In this document: positions 33,825 through 43,095 of the stretch, piece after piece | Layout: every line of letters starts with the position of its first letter | Numbering within the stretch: the stretch's first letter is position 1 | DNA from: Symsagittifera roscoffensis | Taxonomy: Eukaryota > Xenacoelomorpha > Acoela > Convolutidae | Direction of reading: 5' to 3' | NCBI RefSeq assembly: GCF_963678635.1 | Contig: NC_087068.1 | Span: 4,203,957-4,267,956, forward strand | Length of the DNA stretch: 64,000 bases | Notes under the pieces: model-generated | Seen by the model: only the letters and a program-made list of their open reading frames with translations | Database searches by the model: none | What the model was told of the DNA's origin: nothing | Program-made: the position numbers and the translations under genes

Positions 33825-34961
33825 CAATTCAAAAATCCATCAAAAATTGCTACCCAACAGTCCCAGAATCAGTCTTCACCGACATCATCCCAAGATAATC
33901 CAACATCACCTCCAACTACTCAAAATAATCAAACATCTACACGAATTTCCTTTCAAGACAATCCATACACTTTTGAAGAACGGCACGCTCGTTTATCTGA
34001 ACCACTAGAACCAGTTCAACGACAAGCATCCCTAAGTGAACCAACATATAATCTTTACCCAACACTACCACAAGAACTAAGTAGAATACGAAACCTTAGT
34101 CAAAACCAAAACACAGCAGAAATAAATAGACAAATTATACATCCTCGACGAAATAGAAATTTTCAAACTCCCCGAGTTCATTTTGATATACCTCAATCCC
34201 CAACACAAACCACTCCAGAAAACACCACTGGTATCACACCAGAAACCCCTACACTTTTTTCACAACGAAGCACTTCAAGTCTACCTTCAGATTACTTAGG
34301 TTCAACACCAACATCTGAACAAATACGAGAAAATCCTTTTAACCCCCCAAACCTAACATCACGACTACCATATTGGACTACAAATTCATTCACACAAGGT
34401 GAACCAAATTTAGTCAACGACCCCATAGATATTTCTACGGATACAACAACATCCTCATCACTACCAGAAACATTATCACTACCATCAACCCCATCAACAA
34501 GTCAATTTTCACCACTACCCTTTAACTTAAATTTCCCAAATAATCTCGACGCCAGATATCGAGAACAATCATCAATAAATATTCCTTTAAGATTAGATTG
34601 GAATACATTCACAGCACCTCCACCACTATTTGGACAACATCAAGAAAGTAACCGCCTTCATAACTGGGCACTTAATAGATTACAATATCGCCAAGATATT
34701 CACAACGATATCCGTGATCACAATATTCAAATACTCCAACAAAACAGCTTACAATTAAAGTTTGAAATCACAGTTAAATTAAATAATATTACCCAACATC
34801 CCTACCCATTAAACCCACCTAACATAACAGCTCAATCACTACCACCACCGTTTATAACTACTGAAGTAATATACAAATACGACAGATATACCAAAAACAC
34901 AATTGGTTACATTACATTTTATAATCCATACTCAGGATTATCATACACATGTATATTCTAA
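33825..34961 (+). CDS. ATG-less 378-codon ORF upstream of env, Pro/Ser/Thr-rich
   Basis: The frame between TAA 33822-33824 and TAA 34959-34961 is fully open and contains no ATG that I can see. The N-terminal two thirds are rich in Pro, Ser, Thr, Gln and Asn. The C-terminal third looks folded, with LRLDWNTF, DIHNDIRDHNIQILQ and YITFYNPYSG. Copy B preserves the same peptide words in broken form, so it was a coding sequence. Expression must use a non-AUG start or splicing onto an upstream ATG, since the previous ORF stops before this frame opens. The last 13 nt overlap the env ATG (34949). Function unknown. It could be a structural or regulatory protein. Confidence 0.7.
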   Translation, partial: QFKNPSKIATQQSQNQSSPTSSQDNPTSPPTTQNNQTSTRISFQDNPYTFEERHARLSEPLEPVQRQASLSEPTYNLYPTLPQELSRIRNLSQNQNTAEINRQIIHPRRNRNFQTPRVHFDIPQSPTQTTPENTTGITPETPTLFSQRSTSSLPSDYLGSTPTSEQIRENPFNPPNLTSRLPYWTTNSFTQGEPNLVNDPIDISTDTTTSSSLPETLSLPSTPSTSQFSPLPFNLNFPNNLDARYREQSSINIPLRLDWNTFTAPPPLFGQHQESNRLHNWALNRLQYRQDIHNDIRDHNIQILQQNSLQLKFEITVKLNNITQHPYPLNPPNITAQSLPPPFITTEVIYKYDRYTKNTIGYITFYNPYSGLSYTCIF

Positions 34962-37462
34962 AATTATTAATTTTTCTCCAACTCCTTTTTCTAGTAACCT
35001 CAAATCAAAACATAAACCCTTCTCCTCGTACAGGACCACAAGATTTATTAGTAACACATTACGATTGCGAAGAAAATGAACAAAAAACACTACATAAATA
35101 TGCAATCAATCAAGTATCACAATGTGAAACAGAACCACAAGCTATAGAAACCACAGATATAATAGCAACACTCTATTCAAAAGCCCGAGCTACAACAGTT
35201 ACAGGTTATAAATTCACAGCAACATTTTCCGAAAAGAAAGTACATTGTTCACAAGTCTCGAACGGAAACAAAAACCGACTTGACCATGAATCATTCTATC
35301 AAAGTAATATAGAACGTCTTTTACATCTCAATCCCGACGATTGTAAAAATGAATTACTTAGACTAAATATCACACAAAATAAAAACTCCCAAAGAAAATT
35401 AGTTAATTTTCAAGTTTTTTCCGACTCTGTACATCAATCACAACTTGAAAGACACCAAGGACATATAAAACTAGACAAAAATTACCCGTATAACGGCGCA
35501 CACGGACGATTAACCTATGATCTACATGATAAACATTGGATACCACACATTGGTATAAATAACCCATCAAACTGCAAAGCAGACACGAAAAATAAAGGAT
35601 ACCAAGAAATAATGTTTTTCGATTGGAAAATACAACTCGAAAAAATACAACTCACACGAGATTTATCTGATAATACAATGATCTATCAAGGAATCCGACT
35701 ACCTTGTAAAAATGATCAAGGATATTGCGACCCTACAACAAGAACACAAGCAACAATTGTTTGGTTCCCCGAAGACACATGTACAACATTTCAAGTAGCA
35801 AAAATACACGCCCGTATGATAAAATTTCACGAAAAATATTTCATACAATCAATTCCATATGAACAAGTCCATCCATCACGCAAACTAAGTTCCAATTTTA
35901 GAAACATAGATAATATAGAAAATAAATTGACACGTTTTCAAATATATCAAGAAACAGAACTTGCATGTAAATACAGGAATCCACTTCACAGAACACAATA
36001 CTCTGAAATATTAGTTGAATATGAAAAAGGATTCGACATGACCACTGGAAAAGTAAAAATAGACCCATACGCCACAGGTCATCCTCTAAACGAAGGAACA
36101 TCCTATATACCAGTTAATTTTGAAAAAAGCAACGGACAACCTGGTGGACATCTAAAACCTTATGACACCAGAAGCACACGTTTACAAGAATTATCACTAA
36201 TGAATACTACATATTTCGGTAATATCCACTATGATATTCATTTGGATATGAAACTAGACTATACAATTAGCCGAATTTTTCAAGAAATGTCACTCTCCGA
36301 ATTAGAAACACTACACCAACTATGCGAATTAGAACGAACACAAATATTACAATCACTTGCACTAGCAGTATTAAAAATACCCTACGCAGGATACTTATTA
36401 TCAGGAAATAGATCAAATTTTTTAGATTACGAAGGAAACATCTTATGGTTTTATACTTGTACTAAAAAAGTATCACCACTATACGTTTTTGAAGATAAAC
36501 GATGTTATAAAAGAATCCCTATCTTTTATAAGAATAAAGTACATTTCGTGGATACACTTTCACGAAGAACCTATTTCTGGGATACCGCAGTCCCATGTGG
36601 ATCAGAAAATAGCCACAATGTAGTACAACTAAACCCTGATGAAAATAAATATTACCTTCTCACTCCATATCCCACATTAATGCAATCACTCAAAAAATTT
36701 TCACCAGAAAGCATTCGCGCTATCGCTCGAAACCCAAATATAGACTTACAATCAATAGGAATCTATTCAAAATCAGATATTCAACATCACATTAGAACAC
36801 AACAATTCCAAGAATTATTAACACAAATGGACACTATACAAAGACAATCAATAGACCAAAATTTACGCAAACTTGCAGAAACTGCAGGATTTGCCGATAT
36901 CTACACGCAAGACTATAGCGGATATTTTAAAGACATTAAGGATTATATATATCTAAACGGCGAAAAATACCGTCCCCAAGATATATCACCAATTAACATT
37001 TTTAGCTTTGTTACACTAAAAATTGAGATCCTAGATTTTCTAGGATGGCCCTACTACATCTTAGAAAAATTGACTATTTTATACGCAATGTTTAACTTTA
37101 TTGGATTTCTTTTCTCACTCTTAAAAGGAATCTACAATACATGTGCTATACACACACAAGTAAACAGACAAGCAAGCGTAGCACGCATACTCTTTGCAGG
37201 ATTTTTTGGAATTTTTTCCACATCTATAAACAAAATTCTTTTAGACGCACAAATAAAAGAATATAACACAAAAATAACAACACGACAAAATACATACGAC
37301 GAAGAACATAACAATGTCGACACACAGCCAACGGCACCACAATTACCACCCCTACCAAATAACCATCCACTATCCCTAGTCCCACGAAATTTTCGAAATT
37401 TAGCAATCACACATAATCCAAATTTTAGACTCACCACATCACAAAGTCCCGTCCAACATTGA
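34949..37462 (+). CDS. env: Envelope-like glycoprotein (837 aa)
   Basis: The protein opens with a hydrophobic signal peptide (about residues 1-18), followed by a large Cys-containing ectodomain with several N-glycosylation sequons. Distinct blocks include YDCEENEQKT, GAHGRLTYDLHD, CDPTTRTQA, FDMTTGKV and CYKRIPIFYKNKVHFVDTLSRR. Near the C-terminus are two hydrophobic segments (about 708-730 and 745-765), then a hydrophilic tail of ~70 residues. Envelope-like proteins with this block order occur in env-bearing Ty3/gypsy elements of invertebrates, from memory and not checked. The start ATG is in a 13-nt overlap with the preceding ORF. Copies B and C hold broken homologues. The frame here is intact, so a membrane fusion/attachment role is possible but inferred. 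Confidence 0.85.
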   Translation: MYILKLLIFLQLLFLVTSNQNINPSPRTGPQDLLVTHYDCEENEQKTLHKYAINQVSQCETEPQAIETTDIIATLYSKARATTVTGYKFTATFSEKKVHCSQVSNGNKNRLDHESFYQSNIERLLHLNPDDCKNELLRLNITQNKNSQRKLVNFQVFSDSVHQSQLERHQGHIKLDKNYPYNGAHGRLTYDLHDKHWIPHIGINNPSNCKADTKNKGYQEIMFFDWKIQLEKIQLTRDLSDNTMIYQGIRLPCKNDQGYCDPTTRTQATIVWFPEDTCTTFQVAKIHARMIKFHEKYFIQSIPYEQVHPSRKLSSNFRNIDNIENKLTRFQIYQETELACKYRNPLHRTQYSEILVEYEKGFDMTTGKVKIDPYATGHPLNEGTSYIPVNFEKSNGQPGGHLKPYDTRSTRLQELSLMNTTYFGNIHYDIHLDMKLDYTISRIFQEMSLSELETLHQLCELERTQILQSLALAVLKIPYAGYLLSGNRSNFLDYEGNILWFYTCTKKVSPLYVFEDKRCYKRIPIFYKNKVHFVDTLSRRTYFWDTAVPCGSENSHNVVQLNPDENKYYLLTPYPTLMQSLKKFSPESIRAIARNPNIDLQSIGIYSKSDIQHHIRTQQFQELLTQMDTIQRQSIDQNLRKLAETAGFADIYTQDYSGYFKDIKDYIYLNGEKYRPQDISPINIFSFVTLKIEILDFLGWPYYILEKLTILYAMFNFIGFLFSLLKGIYNTCAIHTQVNRQASVARILFAGFFGIFSTSINKILLDAQIKEYNTKITTRQNTYDEEHNNVDTQPTAPQLPPLPNNHPLSLVPRNFRNLAITHNPNFRLTTSQSPVQH

Positions 37463-37567
37463 ATGACACATCAATCACAAGATGATAATACTTATGAACA
37501 AATTATTGAACAACCCCATACCACCGCTTTTCAATCTCAAAATAATAATTTTTTTAGCCCACGATGA
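37463..37567 (+). CDS. 34-aa mini-ORF linking env and the 597-aa ORF
   Basis: ATG at 37463 follows directly on the env stop (TGAATG) and the frame ends at TGA 37565-37567, which overlaps the next ATG (ATGA at 37564). In copies B and C the sequence after the env stop reads TGACGACAC, so the ATG is specific to copy A, but the downstream part and the ATGA are kept. It may be a translational bridge and not a protein gene. Confidence 0.4.
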   Translation: MTHQSQDDNTYEQIIEQPHTTAFQSQNNNFFSPR

Positions 37568-39357
37568 GCCGCCAACTTGGATCACTCCATCGATCAAATT
37601 CCCATCCAACCAATCTTACCTCTTCAATCCCAATAATACCACTTTTTGCTTTTCCGCCACCCGATTTTCCATCTAGCAATGTAACATCAGGCATGAATTC
37701 CGACACTAACTCACAAATTTCAGTTTTATACTCCATCTCACAGCTAAATAACCCGAATATTGAAACCCCCGACGAATTTGCCGACTCAGAACCATCTCCA
37801 TCCAATAATTTCCATAACCCCTCTCATTTTTCTCAACCTCCTTTTCAACCCATATTATCAAATAACCCTGACCCAATCACTCCTACACCCTCTTATGCTT
37901 CCCAAGTTACCCCAACCTACTCCTCATACCATTCTGACCAATCATCTCCAGATACCCCCCGAATCTCCCCAGAGCTAGACAATTTTATTACCCTCCAACA
38001 ACAACCCTACCACCTTAACACCCCGACCATAAACCAAATCTCCACCACTACAAATTCATCCAATCCCCCTACACCCCCTTCAAATTATACTGAATCATTA
38101 GCACCATCATCCACATCAACTGAATCTTCACTCAACACTAATAGAGCTTACCGCACTTTTAAAAGAAAATTCCCCAACCATCCTTTCCCAGCAAAACCAG
38201 GAACAGCCCGTGAATACATCAACCACCCCCAGCATACTAACACTAGAGAATTTTTAGCTATCACTTTACCCTCATTTCCACAATACACCTTAAACACCCC
38301 TCATGACGCTAACGAAACACGCAACTTTGTAGACGAATACGTTTTAATGCCCACTCTCTCTTGGACCTCATATTATCATTTCACTAACCCTCTTTGCTTA
38401 CCTTTAACCAACACTTCCATCGATATAGACCGAAACAAAGACATGCTATATCGACTAACTACACCACTCACCGCTAGACAATTTACTTACGTAGGATACA
38501 AAAAATCACTAAAAATACACACTGCACCTAGAGCTAATGAATATACACTAGAATACTACGATCACAACATCATCAGAGCTAACCAAGATCAATTCTTAGA
38601 CGACGATCGCTTCGCTAACCCACAAATCACCGAGAAATTTTTCATCAAAACACCATATGTATTTACACTAAACATCTTCGACCGCAAGTTTGATCACATT
38701 ATTTCAGAAGCACTAACAAGCACACAAGCATACGAAAGTTTTAAAGAACGCTTCCAAATCTTTTCACTAACCTTTCATTTCCTTGCACCACACGAAAGAG
38801 ATTTACACTGCTCACACGATATTATGTTGCGAACTAAACAAACACATACATACAGTTACTATCGTTTCATCCAAAATCACTTTGACCTCCACACACCCTC
38901 TAGACAACCACACCATCGTTTTCAATTCATCAATTCAAAATACACTTCACCGTATTTCCTAAATTTCACATATTGTATTAAAGACACTAACCTCCATGGT
39001 ATTCTCCGTAATTATGACCCCATAACCCAAATGTACATTTTCTGCCCCATCACCAAGACCTTCAACGCAGAAGAATCCCGACCCTTCCTTATCCCGCACG
39101 AGTTTGTACAGCCTATAGAAATCCCCATTTTAGAATTCATCCACAATACTAAATTTAACCACAAATTATATAACTTAATCCAAAACACACCTTATGAGTT
39201 TGCAGTAGGCACTGAAGAACTAACCACCATTAAGGCACTTCAAATGCTTTGGCCACTGCTTCAAACTAAAAATATCATCCGCATCTTAGCTAAACTACTA
39301 ACAACTTCAGAACTAATTCACGACATCTTCCCCCACGGTTTTTTCCCCGACGACTAA
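37564..39357 (+). CDS. 597-aa protein of unknown function, last ORF of the element
   Basis: The start is fixed by ATGA overlap with the upstream mini-ORF and by matching N-termini in copies B and C (MSRQ/HxGS...). Residues ~1-190 are Pro/Ser/Thr-rich and probably disordered. From ~190 to the end the sequence looks globular, with aromatic-rich motifs such as FVDEYVLMPTLSW, APHERDLHCSHDIML and YCIKDTNLHGILRNYDP. No transmembrane segment or signal peptide is obvious. I recognise no family. A 3' ORF after env is uncommon in Ty3/gypsy elements and its presence in three copies shows that it is a stable part of this lineage. It could be a regulatory or antagonist protein, but nothing in the sequence proves that. 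Confidence 0.8.
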   Translation: MSRQLGSLHRSNSHPTNLTSSIPIIPLFAFPPPDFPSSNVTSGMNSDTNSQISVLYSISQLNNPNIETPDEFADSEPSPSNNFHNPSHFSQPPFQPILSNNPDPITPTPSYASQVTPTYSSYHSDQSSPDTPRISPELDNFITLQQQPYHLNTPTINQISTTTNSSNPPTPPSNYTESLAPSSTSTESSLNTNRAYRTFKRKFPNHPFPAKPGTAREYINHPQHTNTREFLAITLPSFPQYTLNTPHDANETRNFVDEYVLMPTLSWTSYYHFTNPLCLPLTNTSIDIDRNKDMLYRLTTPLTARQFTYVGYKKSLKIHTAPRANEYTLEYYDHNIIRANQDQFLDDDRFANPQITEKFFIKTPYVFTLNIFDRKFDHIISEALTSTQAYESFKERFQIFSLTFHFLAPHERDLHCSHDIMLRTKQTHTYSYYRFIQNHFDLHTPSRQPHHRFQFINSKYTSPYFLNFTYCIKDTNLHGILRNYDPITQMYIFCPITKTFNAEESRPFLIPHEFVQPIEIPILEFIHNTKFNHKLYNLIQNTPYEFAVGTEELTTIKALQMLWPLLQTKNIIRILAKLLTTSELIHDIFPHGFFPDD

Positions 39358-39360
39358 CAG

Positions 39361-39439
39361 GTAAGTATGAATTAAATGAATATTACTAACTAATTGAAAT
39401 ATTGAAAAACTCACCATTCTTTATTCATGTTTTCTTTAG
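39361..39439 (+). promoter_or_regulatory. 79-nt intron just after the last stop codon
   Basis: A strong donor ACAG|GTAAGTATG begins 3 nt after the stop codon; a branch-like TACTAAC lies at 39384-39390 and an acceptor TTTTCTTTAG ends at 39439. Copy C has the same arrangement at 48715-48796 (CTC|GTAAGTATG, ACTAAC, TTTTTTTTAG), and copy B a decayed version. Conservation in diverged copies supports a functional UTR intron. Confidence 0.75.
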
Positions 39440-40968
39440 ATTTTTAGCCTTCATCCTAGATCATCTGAAAAATTCACAAAAGAAAAATAAAAAATAGCAA
39501 ACTTCTTCAAAACTTTTTAAGACCCTATTAACTTTTGCACAAACAATTAAATAAATATAATACCAATGCAGTAAATTAATTTATAAAATTTTCCCCCAAA
39601 AGCAGTAAATCTACATATGATGAAAATTTGTATCTTAAAATTCCCCCATAACTAGCAGTAAATTTCAAAATTCTATGCAGTAAATTAATAAAATGCAATT
39701 GCAGTACTAACCTTTTGATATTTTCATTCATTCGCACAGAAATTCTATCCACACTCGCACAGCTCGCCCACGAAGAATTGTTTAAAATAATGAATTTCAG
39801 TTTCAAGTTTTCACACTCAACAACTCTAACATATAATAACATGTTTCAAACTTTCCTTTAACCCGGTTGGAAAGGAATCATATACTAAACAAAACTAACC
39901 AACGCAGCTTACTAAATACCACAAATCATAAAATAACAGCATGACTAAGAAAAGGAAACCAACGGTACCCAAACCGGATTAACCCAGTCTAAAACTGGAT
40001 AATTTATTCTTTTGAAGACTATTACAAAGTCTTAGAAAGAAATAATAAAACACAAAAAAGTCGAAAGACAAACCCATACCACAAACAATTTGCTTTTTAG
40101 TAAAAGTACATAACCAACAAAACATAAGTAAAACCACAACAAACCCAACATAAAATGTTGTCACATAACAGGACCCCTCATAAAAACTGCATGAAATCAT
40201 ACTCCCACACCTGGCCTAACCCACCAGGAAAGGACGTCCTGAGCATGCTCTATAGCCGGCCTAACCCACCGCGCTACATCCACGCTTTGTGACCACACCT
40301 TTATTTTTAATAAGAGCTACTGTGAGTAACTCTTCAAAATAACCGAACTAAAACAAAAAGCTTTTGTGAAAACAACTAACTAAAATCATAATTAAAAAAT
40401 ACTAAATTAATAAAAGTTTTATAAAATGTAAAATCACATGATGCAATATATAGATCAGAATACAACACCAAGGACGAACATCAAAAGACAAGACGACCTC
40501 ACTACACTCGAGAGAGAATGACCAACTACAATCGATATGCCGCTCACAATCACAACTCAAAGGATTTAGAGTACGACTTGACTTCGCAGAAAAGGACTTC
40601 ATTGAACTAGACCAATGACCACCTCGATGTTCAAGTATACGTACAGATCCGAGTAACCAGGCATCCCCTCCACGCACAATCTCCACGCCATTCCCGAGCT
40701 AGATCAAACACAAAAGAAGTTCTCTCCGAAGAACAGAAAAACCTGACATAGCCAACCATTCTGAAACCAGAATTGATGCTGTTGCAGAGACTCAGTCGTT
40801 GTCACAAGAAGAACACAACGACTTGTGTCCTCAATTCCAGATCCCTGGAACTTCCTTAACAAAAAGGAAACAAAAAAAAAAAATGATGTTCGCCAAATAC
40901 CAACGTCCATCATCCATCCTTGAATTACAGAAAAACTGTTCTAAAAAACTCTGTAAAACCCGGATGGG
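39440..40968 (+). other. 1.5-kb 3' UTR of copy A with short conserved blocks
   Basis: There is no plus-strand ORF. GCAGTAAAT recurs about four times at 39568-39690, and GGCCTAACCCACC twice (40213 and 40259). Several blocks survive in the much older copy C: AACCCGGTTGGAA with AGGAAT, GCTAACCAACGCAGCTTACTAA-like words near 39900 (49230 in C), and AAACTGGATAA plus TTATTCTTTTGA near 39992 (49318 in C). This points to constrained RNA elements, for example for export or stability. Minus-strand frames here are treated as shadows. Confidence 0.55.
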
Positions 40969-41378
40969 TGGAACCTGATCTAAACTATATATTATGATTG
41001 GATAAATTAAATGTTTTACCAATGTAAAGTATTTAATATTAACCAATCATGATCCATCTAACTAACAACCCACTTATTTGTAAGTGCTGAAGTTACTTGT
41101 AATTTCAGCACCAGAGAGATTTGAATTTAACTTAGAAATTAGTTGGACTCTCCCGAGCACTTCAGCAGCCGCAATAAACCAGTATACCCTAGATCTATTG
41201 AGCCTAGCAGAGACTAGTTAAACAACCTGAGACTAGATAGTATAAGAGTAAGATTAGGATCGGTATTAGACTAAGAAGTTGCACGAATCTATCCGGCCGA
41301 AAATAAGATAGCGTGACGAGCAGACGGTGTACCCTATCCGAAATTACTCTATGAGTTATACACCCCTGTCCTAACTCA
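40969..41378 (+). repeat. 3' LTR of element copy A (410 bp)
   Basis: It matches the 5' LTR at all but three positions. It is preceded by CCCGGATGGG, a weak polypurine tract candidate. The AATAAA is at 41173-41178. The flanking CATGA does not repeat the left flank. Confidence 0.95.
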
Positions 41379-41609
41379 CATGAAATAAGTTTCTGCATAA
41401 AGTTTTGACAGAAATCTATGAAAAATTGTAAAGACTTTTAAAAACAAAAGTCTTTTTGATAATGCCCCAAAACGGTTTAGCAATTGAGTTTTCAATTTTG
41501 TCTTGCAACGAGAATTTTTTCCTCAGTTAATTCTCACTGAGTTTTTTCTAATTGATTTCTTTTCATTAAATTTTAGTATAGCCAACAACAAAAGCTACCC
41601 TTAATTTAA

Positions 41610-42080
41610 AAATTATTTGATGACTAACGAACCATTTAAAACTAAAAAGTTGTGACCAAAAGCCATTAAAACTGCCTTAATCATCATTAAAAGAATTCAT
41701 TATACCTTGATATTCTTAAGACTTTTCTGAAATAGAAAAAGGAAGAAAAATTTCATCCAATATTCTTTTCAAGAAATTACAAGATGACCCAGAATTGTGA
41801 CCAATTTAAAGTAAAAGGTTGTGACTAAAATCATTTAACACTGCCTTAATCACCAATAAAAGAATTTAATCTACCTTGATATTTTTTCAATTCGTCTCTA
41901 ACAATTTTGCTAGAAGAAAACCTTCATTCAATTTACCTTCCAATAAATTACAAGATGGCTCTTGGTTGATTGTGACCAATTAAAAATAAAAAATTTTAAT
42001 CAAAAGCCATTCAAATTGCTCTAATCAACATCAAAATATATTAATCTAGAATTTTTCAAGAATTTTTGTCGAAAATTAAT
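41610..42080. repeat. ~172-bp tandem repeat, three diverged units
   Basis: A block resembling GTGACTAAAATCATTT followed by AACTGCCTTAATCA...AAAAGAATT...CTACCTTGATATT recurs starting near 41635, 41808 and 41980. The array ends ~70 bp before the receptor's first exon and may overlap its promoter. Confidence 0.7.
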
Positions 42081-42150
42081 TAAGCAAAGAGCAAAATTTT
42101 ATCCATTTTCTCTAAAAAATCAACAGAAGCTGGGAAGACTTTTGAAATCA

Positions 42151-42421
42151 ATGATTCTCGTAAATTTTGATTACAATGGAACAACAGCAAACATACCTGA
42201 AATAAATAACAACAACAACAGCAGCAGCAGTTCTGTTTTGCCACTCAAAGAAGTGGCCATACTCGTGTCTTCTATGGCCATCGCGTCCCAAGTAGTGGTG
42301 CTGCTCATGGCCAAAGGATTGCCGGGAAACTTCTCGGCCCAGACCATGATGGCAGTTCAAGCTGTTGGAGAGATAGCGAACCAAGTTTTCATTCTGCAAA
42401 TGATGAGTTGTCATCTTTGGG
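42151..42421 (+). CDS. Seven-transmembrane receptor, exon 1 (TM1-TM2)
   Basis: The ATG at 42151 starts a 271-nt exon ending in TTTGGG|GTAAG. The N-terminus has an N-glycosylation sequon (NGTT) and an Asn/Ser run, as expected for an extracellular tail. TM1 (EVAILVSSMAIASQVVVLLM) and TM2 (from AQTMMAVQ to ILQMMSCHLW) follow. Together with the four exons below it gives a 320-aa protein whose phases agree (271+118+169+168+237 nt = 321 codons with stop). The organisation fits a rhodopsin-like G-protein-coupled receptor at the plasma membrane. The ligand is not deducible from sequence. Confidence 0.8.
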
Positions 42422-42710
42422 GTAAGTTTGTTACAAAGCTAAAATAACCTTTTTCTAATAAAAAACTCGAAAAATTGCTGAAAAGTGGTTTTATGTACAG
42501 TTTGATTTCCAATGGAGTCAAGCAAAAAACACTACATAAACCAACTGAAATAGATTTAAGCCAGAGAAAAGGATTCGAAAAAGCGTTTCAGATTAGAACC
42601 GATTTCAAATCGGATAAAATCGATCATTTTAAAGGGCTAAAGGAAATAATTTAACAAGATTCTAATATTTTTTGCTTTTTGCAGGATCAAATTTCAATAA
42701 AAGGATGTAA

Positions 42711-42838
42711 GGTTATATATTAATAAAATGCTTGAGAAAGCGATTGAAATTTGATGCAGCAAAGAGACAAAAAAGGTTATAAGTTGATAAAATGCTTAAC
42801 AAAGCGATTAAAATTTGATGCAGCAAAATGACAAAAAT
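42711..42838. repeat. 64-bp tandem repeat, two units
   Basis: Units 42711-42774 and 42775-42838 share AATAAAATGCTT, AAAGCGATT and AAATTTGATGCAGCAAA with a few mismatches. It lies in intron 1. Confidence 0.85.
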
Positions 42839-43029
42839 AAAAGTTTAAGCTAGTGAGCAGTGTAGTGCATTAGTACGAGCCTTCTTTCAACTCTAACACG
42901 CAAATAAAAGTAAAATTAAAAATATTTATTCATTGGAGGACACTTTTGCTATAATCACGATCTATAGCATTGGCAATTTCATAGTATCTGTTCTCTGATT
43001 TATTTGTGGCTAGTGTTTGATATTTAAAA

Positions 43030-43095
43030 AGTGTGCGTTGCTGAGTAGTTAGCGCGTGAGAGTCTTCATCTCTAGGTCGCAGATCGAAACACAGA
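43030..43095 (+). other. tRNA-like pseudogene or SINE head
   Basis: A box-A-like segment (TTGCTGAGTAGTTAGCGC) is followed 30 nt later by a weak box-B-like segment (AGATCGAAACA), with a partial anticodon-stem pairing AGAG/CTCT around TCTTCAT. Position 33 is C and the T-loop is degenerate, so this is not a functional tRNA. Confidence 0.4.

Larger units (their letters stand above)
22483..41378 (+). mobile_element. Near-intact 18.9-kb env-bearing Ty3/gypsy-type LTR element (copy A)
   Basis: The element has matching 410-bp LTRs, a primer-binding region two bases after the LTR, and in order: leader ORF, basic 155-aa ORF, 2742-codon Gag-Pol (Gag, zinc knuckle, protease, RT, RNase H, integrase), two small membrane ORFs, an ATG-less 378-codon frame, an 837-aa envelope-like protein, a 34-aa ORF, a 597-aa ORF and a 1.6-kb 3' UTR with an intron. 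The RT-RNase H-integrase order and GPY motif place pol in Ty3/gypsy (Metaviridae). All main frames are open. The size is well above the usual 5-12 kb. The sense strand is markedly A-rich and G-poor compared with element D. Confidence 0.9.
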
